Source: Paratinospora sagittata (Eukaryota; Streptophyta; Magnoliopsida; Ranunculales; Menispermaceae). From it: 64,000 nucleotides of DNA. This document shows, one piece after another, positions 10,607 through 20,396 of this stretch; position 1 is the first letter of the stretch, and the number at the start of each line of letters is the position of its first letter. The notes beneath the pieces were generated by a model. It worked only from the letters and a program-made list of their open reading frames with translations, was not told the origin of the DNA and searched no databases. The stretch is from NCBI GenBank assembly GCA_035771175.1, contig CM069597.1, forward strand, positions 9,521,001 to 9,585,000, in the 5' to 3' direction. Both the position numbers and the translations under genes were made by a program.

Positions 10607-11303
10607 TTGAGAGGATACGCAGTGAACGAGGCCAACCTCGCGGCGAACAGGGGCATGCCTCCCCTACCCCTGCGGTCGATCCCGAAAATGTACACCATTA
10701 TGGGCGGCTACTCGAATAGGGCGAGAAAAGCATACACCCACGAAGTATGGAACCTGCCCCTCGACGCACATTTCCCCTTTTGCCTGAGAAAAAACCCGCA
10801 AAAAGATCCACATGTCATCGCATTCACGGACGAGGATGCCCACGGATTCAACTTGTCGCATGCAGATGCCCTGGTTGTGACCTTAGATATCGCAAACTAC
10901 GAAGTCCACAGGCTGTTGATGAACAAAAGAAGTTCAATAAACATACTATTTAGCTCAGCCTTCAGGTGCATGAGCATAAGGGATTCGCGCCCCCCTGATT
11001 GGATTCACCAGTGATTCGCTCAGCCCCGAGGGGATGATAACTCTGCCTCTAACGGTGGGGGACTTCCAATTCCAGTCCACCGTCATGGCCAATTTTCTGG
11101 TGGTGGATTGCCCCTCAACGTTGAATGGGATCATCGGACGATCGACCCTCATCGCGTTACGAGCGGTGGCATCGACATTTCACCTCGCCATGAAGTTCCC
11201 TACAGGAAAAAGAATTGGGTTCGTGCGAGACAATCAAAAAGATTCGAGGAAATGTTACGCACTGGCCCTTCAGAAGGCAGAACGGTGCAACGATCAGAAC
11301 TAG
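10607..11303 (+). pseudogene. Tat-lineage aspartic protease, degenerate
   Basis: The reading 10607-11014 contains ITF/IAFTDEDAHGFNLSHADALVVTLDIANYEVHRLLM, the standard segment before the Tat protease active site. The active site, normally LVDxGSSADILF, reads LMNKRSSINILF: the catalytic Asp is Asn and the Gly is Arg, so the enzyme would be dead. In another frame, 11034-11303 gives the C-terminal half (GMITLPLTVGDF, FLVVDCPSTLNGIIGRSTLIALRAVASTFHLAMKFPT). A short frameshift near 11014 separates the two halves. RT, RNase H and integrase should follow but do not. Confidence 0.8.
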
Positions 11304-11470
11304 ACGCCGTATGAAGGTCAAGAAGACAATAGTGGAACGAGTCCTTAGAACCCGAGGATTGTTTATCTTTTATTTTCAACTCAATGTATTAAGGGCCAAA
11401 TGTTTAAATAAGGCCTAGTGACATAGCGAATGAATAAACCTTATGAATATTGCTTCGGTATCCCAAACGG

Positions 11471-11900
11471 AAGGCCACAGGTCCAACGTGAGTTGAACAC
11501 GTATAAAAAAAACGAAGGCCATAGGCCCAACGTGAGCTGAACACATATCAAAACAACGAAGGCCACGGGCCTAGTGTGAGCTGAACACAAATCAAAACAG
11601 CGAAGGCCACAGGCCAATGCGAGCTGAACACGTATCAAATAGCAAAAACCACAGACACAACGTGAACTGAGCACGTATCAAAACAGCGAAGGCCACAGGC
11701 CCAATGTGAGCAAAGCACGTATCAAAACAACGAAGGCCATAGGCCCAACGTGAGCTATACAAGTATCAAATAGCAAAGGCCACACACCCAACGTAAGTTA
11801 CACACGTATCAAACAATAAAGGCCACAGGCCTGACATGATCTGAGCACGTATAAAAGTTGCCTAGGTCGCAATCCTTAGTGTGAGTTGCACAACTGTAAG
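11471..11900 (+). repeat. Tandem repeat, about 44-bp units, about nine copies
   Basis: The unit reads roughly aaggccacaggcccaacgtg followed by agctgaacacgtatcaaaacagcg. Copies start near 11471, 11515, 11559 and 11603, and continue with more divergence to about 11900. The array sits just downstream of the protease remnant, exactly where RT, RNase H and integrase are missing. Tandem arrays between coding region and LTR are known in Tat-lineage elements. The array has no coding sense on either strand. Confidence 0.85.
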
Positions 11901-12368
11901 ATAGCAAAAACCACAAGCACTCTGTTGATAGCACGGATACCGAGTAACAAAGACGATGGACACCTCGAGCAAATGAGATGCCTAAGGCCCTTAGGTTGCA
12001 AGAAACAAGCCTATCTTCAGCAACACATAAAAAGGTAGAAGAAAAAGAACACATAGGCACACAATCAAACACGCACATAGGAACTTTCTCAAACAAACGA
12101 TAGATTATAAACGATGATTCAAAAGTGTTAATAGGGAAGAATTAATCAAAAGTCATTCACGAAATTAGGGCCATAAGCACTCAACCCGATAATTATCATC
12201 AACAAACAATTAAAGAAAACAACGACCGATAACAAGAAAATGGGAGCCTGTGCTAATAAGGCCCCTAAACACCACCCTACATCCTAGGGCAACCCTTATC
12301 CAAAAATCTAACACTTCAATCTAGGCGACAATGCTCTATCACTTCTCATGCCCTCCAGGTACCCTCGA
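11901..12368. other. Noncoding spacer of the Tat-like element
   Basis: No readable frame, terminal repeat or RNA gene was seen here. It is an AC/AG-rich stretch joining the tandem array to the 3' end of the antisense ORF, and presumably an internal untranslated region of the element. Confidence 0.5.
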
Positions 12369-14265
12369 TCATTTGCCTCCTTGCTCGCAGCTGACATGCA
12401 TGTCATCCATTGCATGACGAGCTTCTGCGAGCTTCACTCTATCGCACTTAGTCTCCTGACACGCTCCTTCTCGCTTTTGGCAGCGACGACCTCCTTCTTC
12501 CTCTGAAGGAGTGACGACCTCCTTCTCGCTGTTGGCGGCCCTAACGACATGCTCCTTAACTAACCTTCGTTGCTCAGACTCGTGTCGACTACAACCATCA
12601 TCTACTTGCTTCAGCCTTGCATTTGACTTCTCTCGAGCAATGCTCATCGCGTAGGTCGCCTATAAAACAACAACTTATGTTAAAAATCTTAAGAAAAGTG
12701 AATGAAAAAAGCAAAAGTATAAAGAAAAAAGAGGGGAACATTAAGAAAAATCACCTAAGTCAGTTGAACAATCACATCCTCCCACAGGGGCTCAAGCTCT
12801 GTGTCCTAGATTTCTTGGGCTTTTGCACTCTTCACACCTACCTTGGAATCCCGACTTATGTACTCAACATAATCCTCAGCCTCTTCTGTGAGGATAGGAC
12901 CCACATATCCAAGGTGGGAAGCCTTCTTCTTCTTTGAAGACGAAGGACCCGACAAGAGTTTCTTATTCCCTTTCCTAGACGAAGAGGCAGTCGGAGTCGG
13001 GCTGGTAGCAGGATCAAAGGCTGGGGTAGTAGATCCAACCTGGTTGGACTGAGCAAAAAACAGGACCATAAGCTTTCCAAACCAGTCATTGCTGAGCAAG
13101 CAACAACTCAGCTTCATCCGTCACCCCAGGTGGCAAAGCCATCCGCAACCTGGAACGACGGCGATCAGGAACGCTCAAGAGAGTCAAAGAACCAAACATC
13201 AGAATCACTGTGACAAAAATAAGCAGTTAACAAAACAAACAAGAAATGCCAAATGTGACACAATATAACATACCCACCTAACTTACCGCGGGGAGAGCTA
13301 AGATTGGTAGCCACCAATAAAACGGCGAGACGACTCGAAGAAGTCAATTCGATAAAGGCACGCTTAGACGACCGCAAATTGCACAGGTGCTCGATCCTCT
13401 CTTCCATTCTACGAAAATATGGGGGAGGCATGTAATACCTGGATTTAATAAGAACGAACCAATGAGTGAGGAACAAATAGAGCATGAATGAAAATATCCA
13501 AACATCTTCCTCACTTCTTTACAGGGGCTTCAGGCCCTCATCCACCTAAGCCTTGCTAACAAAAAACCACTCACTCTTCCAAGAGGTACCATATCAAAAA
13601 TTACCTTTAGTCAAATTCTCTTGACAATTCGATACAACTCCATACCAACCACAAGAATGACCATGTTAAATTAGCTTACAAAAATATAGGAACTCCCTAA
13701 GACTAAAGTCCTCTAGACCATGTTTTATCCGCAAAGACATGCAACTAACCAACAACCCCCAAACCCAAGGACACAACTGAGGGGGTGCAGCTTTCAGTCT
13801 CGCCACAAACTCTGCGTCTTGCCTCAACCTCCCTTAAGATAAGATGAAGAGGGAGCCTAAGTCTATGCATAAACATGTCTTTATTAAGGGCAATCTCCCT
13901 GCGATGACGCAGAGCAAGCCCTCTCATTTGCTTCAAGATCCCTGAATCTAACAGACGAGGGAACCCTATGCTCATGAAATACCTCATGCACATCCTCTGC
14001 AGTCACGACAGACGCATATTCTCACGCGACAAAGGTTGGCCTAGAAACAACCTCACCCCACACCTCATGTTTTACACCATCATCCCCCTGAATCCCTACC
14101 TACGCGAAAAGAATCGGAGGCATACGACACGTCCTCACAAAGGGGGTTGTCGCTAGAATGATAACTAAAGGAGGACGACTCCATCGTGCTACTGAGATAT
14201 TGGCTATCTAGCATGTATGGCCAAGAAAAACCAAGGTTGTCGCATGGGACACTCATGTTTCTCAC
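12369..14265 (-). pseudogene. Antisense ORF of a Tat/Retand-type element (putative gypsy-type transposon domain), broken
   Basis: The minus strand opens near 14265 with a Ser-rich start (MLDSQYLSSTMESSSFSYHSS), then readable pieces in shifting frames: LPLHLILREV-like near 13840, CTPSVV..LGLGVVG near 13760, RMEERIEHLCNLRSSKRAF near 13400, a Pro/Ser/Lys-rich linker near 13000-12900, EEAEDYVEYISRDS near 12850, and a charged coiled-coil-like C-terminus (12647-12369). A possible intron lies at about 12663-12758 (AG/GTGATT donor, TTTTATAG acceptor on the minus strand). Antisense extra ORFs between integrase and the 3' LTR are known in Tat-lineage elements, and this one resembles the plant 'putative gypsy type transposon' family. 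Function unknown. Many stops and frameshifts. Confidence 0.65.
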
Positions 14266-14645
14266 CTAAGCTAACAGGCAAAGTAAAACACCAAATGTGC
14301 GCTTAAATGCGCACAACCACCCTATGCGACCTCCAATGGGCAAAACAACGCAAACGAAAAATGAAAAACAAGAAACTAAACTCAAAGGAACTCGCGCAAG
14401 CTCTAAACCAAGGAAAGGAAAAAGAACCAAAGAAGGAGAAAAACTAACCTCCATGCCAAACCTAAAACAAGCAAGACGACGACCTTGAACCTAAAACACA
14501 AGAAATGAAGGCAACCTCACCCCCCTATATATAAGCAAAGGCAGGGTTCACTTTACTAAACAACTCTCGCAACACAGAGTAAAATCGCTTGAATGGCGAG
14601 TGAACCAACACACAAGATCTCAACTCACTCGCTAGAGGCTTACCG
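14266..14645. other. Spacer between antisense ORF and 3' LTR
   Basis: A purine-rich stretch (14340-14450) is followed by a region with TATATATAAG near 14526. On the minus strand the complement of that sequence, together with downstream GC-containing sequence, could be the promoter of the antisense ORF, since it lies about 250 bp upstream of it; this is inference. No gene was seen. Confidence 0.4.
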
Positions 14646-15430
14646 TGACATCCAAAACTTGACGAATAGGAAAGCAAAATGTGAACCAAAGGAAAAGACC
14701 AGAGGTTAGATTAAAATCGAAAAAGTCTAGTCAAAAGTTTGAGTCACAAGCTGGGACAAAGTACACCGAACCGCGCCCGAAAAATGCTCCTCGCCTTGGC
14801 CAAGGAGCATTCCCTCGGCCACGGCTAACTTATCCCGTCGACCATGGCCGAGGTTCCTCATTGGCAATAGCCGAGAGCACCTCTTCAGCCACATCCGAGG
14901 GACCCCCTAGGCCATGGGTGAGGCACTCCATTCGGCTGCGGCTGAACTCAGCCTTGGCTGAGAGAACTCTAACAACCATGGCTGAGGACAAGTTTCGGTC
15001 CCGACCCAAGGTACGTCACATATCTCGATCAAAAACTTCAATCCTACACATTGATCGAAACTCAAACACCGCATAGAACGGATCTTGAGACATCGGACCA
15101 CGAGTCAAATCCTGATGAGGAAAGGCACCAATTGCTCCCACTGATGCAGTAATGCATTAAATGCCCCAACCACCCCCCCCAACTATAAAAAGGGGGCTCA
15201 TTCTCCAAACCAAGTATGCTTTGAAACCCGAGAATTCTCTACATACTTTTATTTTCCTACTTCATTGTTTGACTTAGGCATCAGAGTGTTTTCGGTGACC
15301 AAGCGTTACCACCCTTGTAGGTCCAGAGCGCAATAGCCCCGGTGCAAAATCTTGGAGGATCAAACAGTTTTCATATTCAGGCAAGTAGTATCGATTCGCG
15401 GCCCAATGCGAGAGATTTTTTGTTGAAACA
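14646..15430 (+). mobile_element. Tat/Retand-like gypsy element, 3' LTR
   Basis: The right portion (15095-15430) matches the 5' LTR, including the TATA-like CTATAAAAAG near 15184 and the terminal GTTGAAACA. The left portion (about 14765-15000) carries repeated GGCCGAGG/CCTCGGCC motifs, typical of the U3 region of plant Tat elements and able to form many small hairpins. The left boundary is uncertain: TGACATCCAAAAC at 14646 is a candidate start. No clear 5-bp duplication was found between the two ends of the element. Confidence 0.65.
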
Positions 15431-16179
15431 AATGTAACACAATTCACCCCTATTTTAGACTTTATCTGGGCCAACATACTAACCGTTACACTCAAAAATA
15501 TGGTCGTTGGTATGTTTGAAAATTCAAATTTTTGACCATTACGGGTTTTGTAGACCTTAAGGATCGCACTTCTCTTATGGACAGAAACCCTGAGTTTTTT
15601 TAGTTCGAAGGGAACGCGCTTCTCTCCTTAAGAAGCACGCTTATCTGCTAACAACAAAGAGGTCATATTCACCTAGTCAGATAGGAGCGAGTTCTTAAGC
15701 ACATGGAGCGCGCTTTTCTGACTGAAAAGTGCAAAAATACTTAATTTTTAAAATTTTCACTTTAAAAAGATTTCGAATATAAAAACTAAGTTTGCAAACA
15801 TTTTGGACAACCATAAAAAGCAAGTTTAAAAATGTTTTGCTTTTCAAGAACAAGTACAACTAACAATTTGGAAGAACTTTTGCAAATAGAAAACTTGTGA
15901 AATCATATGCATGCATGATTTGAAAAAGATTGAGCAATAGAGAATAAAAGAAAGTACATCCTAATCCAGAGTTACAACACTCTCTCATTCTCAAGTCTGC
16001 TCTTCTTCAAATCTTCCTGATTTGTAGATGATTTCCATCCTTGAAAGAGTCCTTGGTCTTGACTTGAGCTTGAAATCCATCTTTGATCATGTATTCCTTT
16101 TTCTTTTTGCTTAAGGTGCTGAAATATACTTAGTGCAAATATTAACACCAAATAGTATATTATTTGTTAGTATCACTTA
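15431..16179 (-). mobile_element. Copia (Sirevirus-like) LTR, 3' part
   Basis: This minus-strand LTR sequence continues that starting at 17315. It has the usual mixture of gcgctt-type repeats (15560-15720), an A-rich segment (15725-15900) and the gatttgaagaagagc region near 16000. At its low end it reads CAATTCACCCC...CTGGGCCAACA (15441-15475), which is the inverted form of what stands at 8691-8720 on the other side of the Tat-like element. No coding sense. Confidence 0.6.
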
Positions 16180-17279
16180 GGTTGCATTTTGTACGAGAGA
16201 ATCTTTAGTTGGGAATGAAAATCAGATTCCTGACAAAGTGATTGATGAGAATTTGAAGATGAGAATGTTATATTATCATGTTTGGTTAGACATGGTAATC
16301 TTACACAATTTTTCTCGGAATATCACATTACTGTATTTGGTAGCACATCGAAATTTTAAATAATAAAGTAATCTTTATTATAAAAATATTAATTATATAT
16401 AAAATAATAAAATAAATTTATTAAAATTAATAAAATTAATTTTTATTAATATAATAAGTAATTAAAATTTATTTTAAACATATTAATAAATAATTTTCAA
16501 AAAATAAAATATATTTTATTAAAATAATAAACTTAATTTATTAAAATAATAAACTTAATTTATTAAAATTAATAAAATTAATTTTTATTGAAATTAATAA
16601 AATTAATTTTTATTGAAATTAATAAAATTAATTTTTATTGAAATTAATAAAATTAATTTTTATTGAAATTAATAAAATTAATTTTTATTAAAATTAATAA
16701 AATTAGTTGTAATGAAAAAATAATAATATTATTATTTTTAAAAAATAATAAAATGAATATTTCGGAAAAGTATTAAAAATATTATTATTAATATAAAGTT
16801 TGAATAAAAAATAATTTTCAAATAATAAAATAATTTTATTAAAATATTAAAATTTATTTTAATAAAAAGTAGTAAAATTGGTTTTTATTAAAAATAACAA
16901 AATTAGTTGAGATGAGAATTAATAATAAAATTATTTTTTAAAAATAATAAAATGAATATTCAATAAAAATATAAAAAATATTATTATTAATATTAAGTTA
17001 ATAAAATCAATATATTTTATAAAAATATTAAATTAATAAAAAAGTATCATATTTAATAAAAAATATTATTAATGGGTGAAATGAGGAGAACGATTTTTTT
17101 TGGGCTGTTGGGAGTTTTTTTTTTTTTTTGCCTTTTTAAAAAAATTAAAAAAAACTTTCCTACGATAATCATTTTCCTAGGAATGTAAATACCACATATC
17201 TCAATGGGAAGCACTATCTCACCGTGGTTGAAAATCTTACTTTCCTACTCCTATAACAGTGTCCATACCAAACAACCCC
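16180..17279. mobile_element. AT-rich DNA transposon (MITE-like), 1.1 kb, TTA duplication
   Basis: It is flanked by TTA (16177-16179 and 17280-17282). The ends read GGTTGCATTTTGTACG and, in reverse complement at the right, GGGGTTGTTTGGTATG, which align with one gap. Removing the insert makes the flanking copia LTR continuous. The interior is over 85% A+T by eye, with a repeated block of about 30 bp (attaataaaattaattttta) in five or six copies at 16420-16700. No transposase. TTA duplications and TTTGGTA-type ends suggest PIF/Harbinger, but the match is imperfect. Confidence 0.6.
16555..16700. repeat. Tandem repeat, about 30-bp AT-only units
   Basis: Five nearly identical copies of a unit reading roughly attgaaattaataaaattaa followed by tttttatt. 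It lies inside the AT-rich element at 16180-17279, and the unit itself is partly palindromic. Confidence 0.8.
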
Positions 17280-17282
17280 TTA

Positions 17283-17315
17283 GGATAATGTTAAGTGAAA
17301 AACCACTTAGGCCAA
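17283..17315 (-). mobile_element. Copia LTR 5' terminus
   Basis: Reading minus from 17315: TGTTGGCCTAAGTGGTTTTT. The same start is seen at 32035 (plus strand) and, more diverged, at 23604 (minus strand), so it is the 5' end of a copia LTR family present at least three times in the window. It abuts plus-strand gypsy LTR sequence at 17316. Confidence 0.75.
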
Positions 17316-17757
17316 CAGATTATTCACTGAGCTTGCTGTAGCTCACTCCTAAACTCTCAATCTTTTTAGAAAAAAACGTTAAAGGCAAAGGCAAGGTTCG
17401 AGAGGAGTGACAATTGCTTTTGTTGCGTTTGAAAGCATTTGTTTGAGAATGTTTGGGAAAATCTTTGTATTTTAGTACTTATACATGTATTTAATGCTAC
17501 TATTGTATATAATATCACCTAGATATGTGAGGTTGTCATTGAGGAATGTTGTAAATATTATGTTATGTGGAATGGTAGATATACTTTGTGGATATGGGAT
17601 GGATTTTGATTATGAAATTTCGAAATTTGTGGTATATGATGAATATTTAGGATGTGTAGAGACGAGTTAGGTTGACAGGGTGTCAGATGTGTCAAGTTAT
17701 GACACGTGTGATACTCTGTGTCGGTCGTGACGTCACCATATGAAGGAGGTCTTGACA
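17316..17757 (+). mobile_element. Gypsy LTR, 3' part, plus strand
   Basis: It starts with the shared module ATTCACTGAGC...TAGCTCACTCC...TTTTTAG (17319-17372) and ends with CGGTCGTGACGTCACC and a terminal CTTGACA, the same layout as the LTR ends at 34882, 37200 and 44161. The 5' part is missing because a copia LTR adjoins at 17316. The right end interrupts the RT of the copia element at 17758, so this gypsy element or solo LTR had inserted there. CAGTA at 17758-17762 would be its target duplication, but the partner lies outside what can be matched. Confidence 0.75.
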
Positions 17758-19760
17758 CAGTAGCAAACTGCACTACTTCAATACTAAGAAAATAATGCAT
17801 CATACCAAGATTAGACATTTCAAATTCAACCATCATAGACTTCTTAAGCCTTTCAAACATGATATTATCATTTCTAGTAAATATAAGATCATCGACATAT
17901 AAGCAAACAATGAGAATTTTTCCTTCTCCAATTTTAACAAAAAGCGTGTGCTCATATAAGATCACCGACTATATCAAGCCCATGGGGCTTGTTTTAATCC
18001 GTAAAAAGACTTTTTTAATCTATATACTTTATGCTTATTCCCAATCTTAACATAACCAGGAGGTTGATCAACAAATACCTGTTCCTCCAAGTTTCCATGT
18101 AAGAATGCGGATTTGACATCCAACTGGAAGATAGGCCAAGAATTATGTGTTGCCAACACGATCACCAATCTGATTGTGTCATGCTTTGCAACTGAAGCAG
18201 AAACTTCTTTATAGTTGACTCCAAACTCTTGCTTGTACCCCTTAATTGTCTACATTACCATTCTCCTTCGATTTTGTTTTGTAGACCCACTTCACACTAA
18301 TGGTTTTGTGCCTATCTGTAAGATCAGATAATTCCCAAGTATCATTTTTTTCAATGGATGCAATTTCTCTTCATCCATAGCCTTCTGCCATTTTGATTCT
18401 TGGACAACATTTTCAAAAGTTGTTGGGTCACAATCTAAAAATAATGCAAAGTGAGTGATAACATCTTCAAATTGATCAATTTCGGTTACCTCATAATCTG
18501 TCATCCATGCCAGCCTCTTTTGAACATGACGATGACATGATTCTGCTACTGCATCATTAGATTCTGCTGTTGTTGGTAAAGTCTCAACAATAGTTGGAGC
18601 TTCATTTGGTGAAGTTTTGGGAACAAAAGTTGCTGGAGTTTGTTGTTGTAGAGGTTGTTGCCCATCTTCTTCATTTTCTCCTTCAAAATGTACTGGAATA
18701 GGCTACTGGCATGAACTATTTTTATTCCAATTCCAAGTGTGTTCCTCAACAAAAATTACATCTCTGTTGGTCACGATCTTCTTCGTGAGTGGATTGTACA
18801 ATTTATATGCTTTAGAAGTTTCACTTACACCGAGAAAGATGCACTTTTCACCCTTAGCATCAAGCTTTTTCTTTTTTTTTATCCGAGACATGGGCATTAG
18901 CGATGCAACCAAAAATTTTGAAGTGATCAACAACAGTCCACTCCATGCCTCCTTGGGTGTCGTGTTTTGAACAAAAAAAATAGGACTTCTTTTCAACACA
19001 TGAACGCTCCAATTCACTGCTTCTGGCAAAAAATTCTTTGGAATATTCCCTCTCGACAACAAACTTTTCACCATGTTAAGAATAGTTATATTTTCCCTAT
19101 CTGATATACCATTCTGCTATGGTGTATAAGCCATGGTAAGTTCCTATTGAATGAATACCTTGATTAACACAAAAGCCTTCAAATTCATTTGAGCAGTATT
19201 CACCACCACTATCAGTGCGAAAGGGTTTTAATGGCTTGTCCTGTTTCATTTTCAACACGGGCCTTGAAGCTTTTAAATGCATTAAAATCTTCAAATTTCT
19301 CTTGCTAAAAATATACCCAAGTTTTTTGAGTATAATCGTCAATGAAAGTAAGTAAATAACTTTTAGCTCCATTAGAAGATGGATTGATTGGTCCAAAAAT
19401 ATCAGAATAAACCAGCTCCAAGACATTTTTTGCTTTTCATGACTTTCCTTAAGGAAATTGAGAACCATGTTGTTTGCCAACAACACATTTTTCACAAACT
19501 TGAAAAAAAATTACAATTTGAGAAAGATCTGTCACCATATTTTTCTGTTGGAGAGTTTTTAATTCGTCGAAATTCAAGTGGTCGTAGCAAAAGTGCCAAA
19601 GCCATGAAGAATCTTTCACTTCAACCGTTAAGCAAGGACGAGCATTTTCTATCTTCTAGGGAAACTACCTGTTTGAACTCATTTAAATAACATCAATAGC
19701 TTATTTTGAAGGATCATATATTTCACAAGCACCTTTCTGAATAGTTATTACATAACCTTT
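17758..19760 (-). pseudogene. Second copia element: integrase and reverse transcriptase, broken
   Basis: Minus strand from 19760: KGYVITIQKGACEIYDPSK (GAG-pre-integrase), a cysteine-containing segment near 19480, integrase with a DIFGPI-like Asp motif near 19390, RTDSGGEYCSNEF near 19210, an ENITILNMVKSLL stretch with Glu near 19080, and the ALYGxxP-equivalent PKEAWSG near 18960. The RT follows: VNYKEVSASVAKHDTIRLVI near 18200, FQLDVKSAFLHG (18130), YGLKQAP (18000), and the catalytic YVDDLIFTRND near 17895. RT stops at 17757, where a gypsy LTR interrupts; RNase H is missing from the window. Many stops and shifts. The lineage is copia, possibly Tork/Tar; it differs from the Sirevirus-like copy at 4-8 kb. 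Confidence 0.85.
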
Positions 19761-20100
19761 TGTTGGTGCACCCAAGAGGGGGGTGAATTGGGTGTGATGG
19801 TCAAATTGAAACTTCTCCAATGACTTAGTGATATACATTGGTACATTGGAACTAAATGCACATACTAACCGTAAAGTAAAATGCATAACTTAAAACACAC
19901 TAGAATTTATAGTGGTTTGGCCAAGCCTACATCCACTACTTAATCTTCCGATTAGGATTTTTTCAATCCACTAACTGATTCTCTTACGGGTGAGAACCAA
20001 ATCGTTATACATGCCCTTTTACAGGTTCAAGGCAAACTTATCCTTTTGCAGGCTAAGGATGAACCACATTTCCTTTTTCTGGAATGAGGAAAAACCCATG

Positions 20101-20187
20101 TTCCTTTTACGGGATAAAGAAGAATCGTTTTCCTTTTATGGGATAAGGAAGAACCATTTTCCTTTTACGGGATGAGGATGAACCAGT
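20101..20187. repeat. Tandem repeat, 29-bp units, in copia LTR
   Basis: Three clear copies of ttccttttacgggataagga followed by agaaccatt start at 20101, 20130 and 20159, with more diverged copies up to about 20010 on the left. They lie near the 3' end of the minus-strand LTR, in its R/U5 side. Confidence 0.75.
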
Positions 20188-20396
20188 TTCTTACTTATAG
20201 GTGAGGATTAACCTTGACATGATTTCAACCATGAAATCATTAAGTGAATTACATTCACCTGACTTGGTTGTTTCAAACCAGAAACATACCAGCATTACAA
20301 CACAAAATAATAATGTTGGTTCTAACTGAGTAGAATACTTTATAATTAAGCTCATGTTGATAACATTACAAAGATGTATAAATTTGAATACGTAAT

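Noticed and set aside
9136..15430. A clean target-site duplication for the Tat-like element
   Set aside because: The five bases before 8736 and after 15430 do not match for any boundary tried, so no duplication is claimed.
3119..17315. The LTRs at 3119-3536 and 15431-17315 as the matching pair of one Sirevirus-like element
   Set aside because: Their starts differ too much (TGTTAATCTAATTT versus TGTTGGCCTAAGTGG) for a simple pair. The relation is left open.
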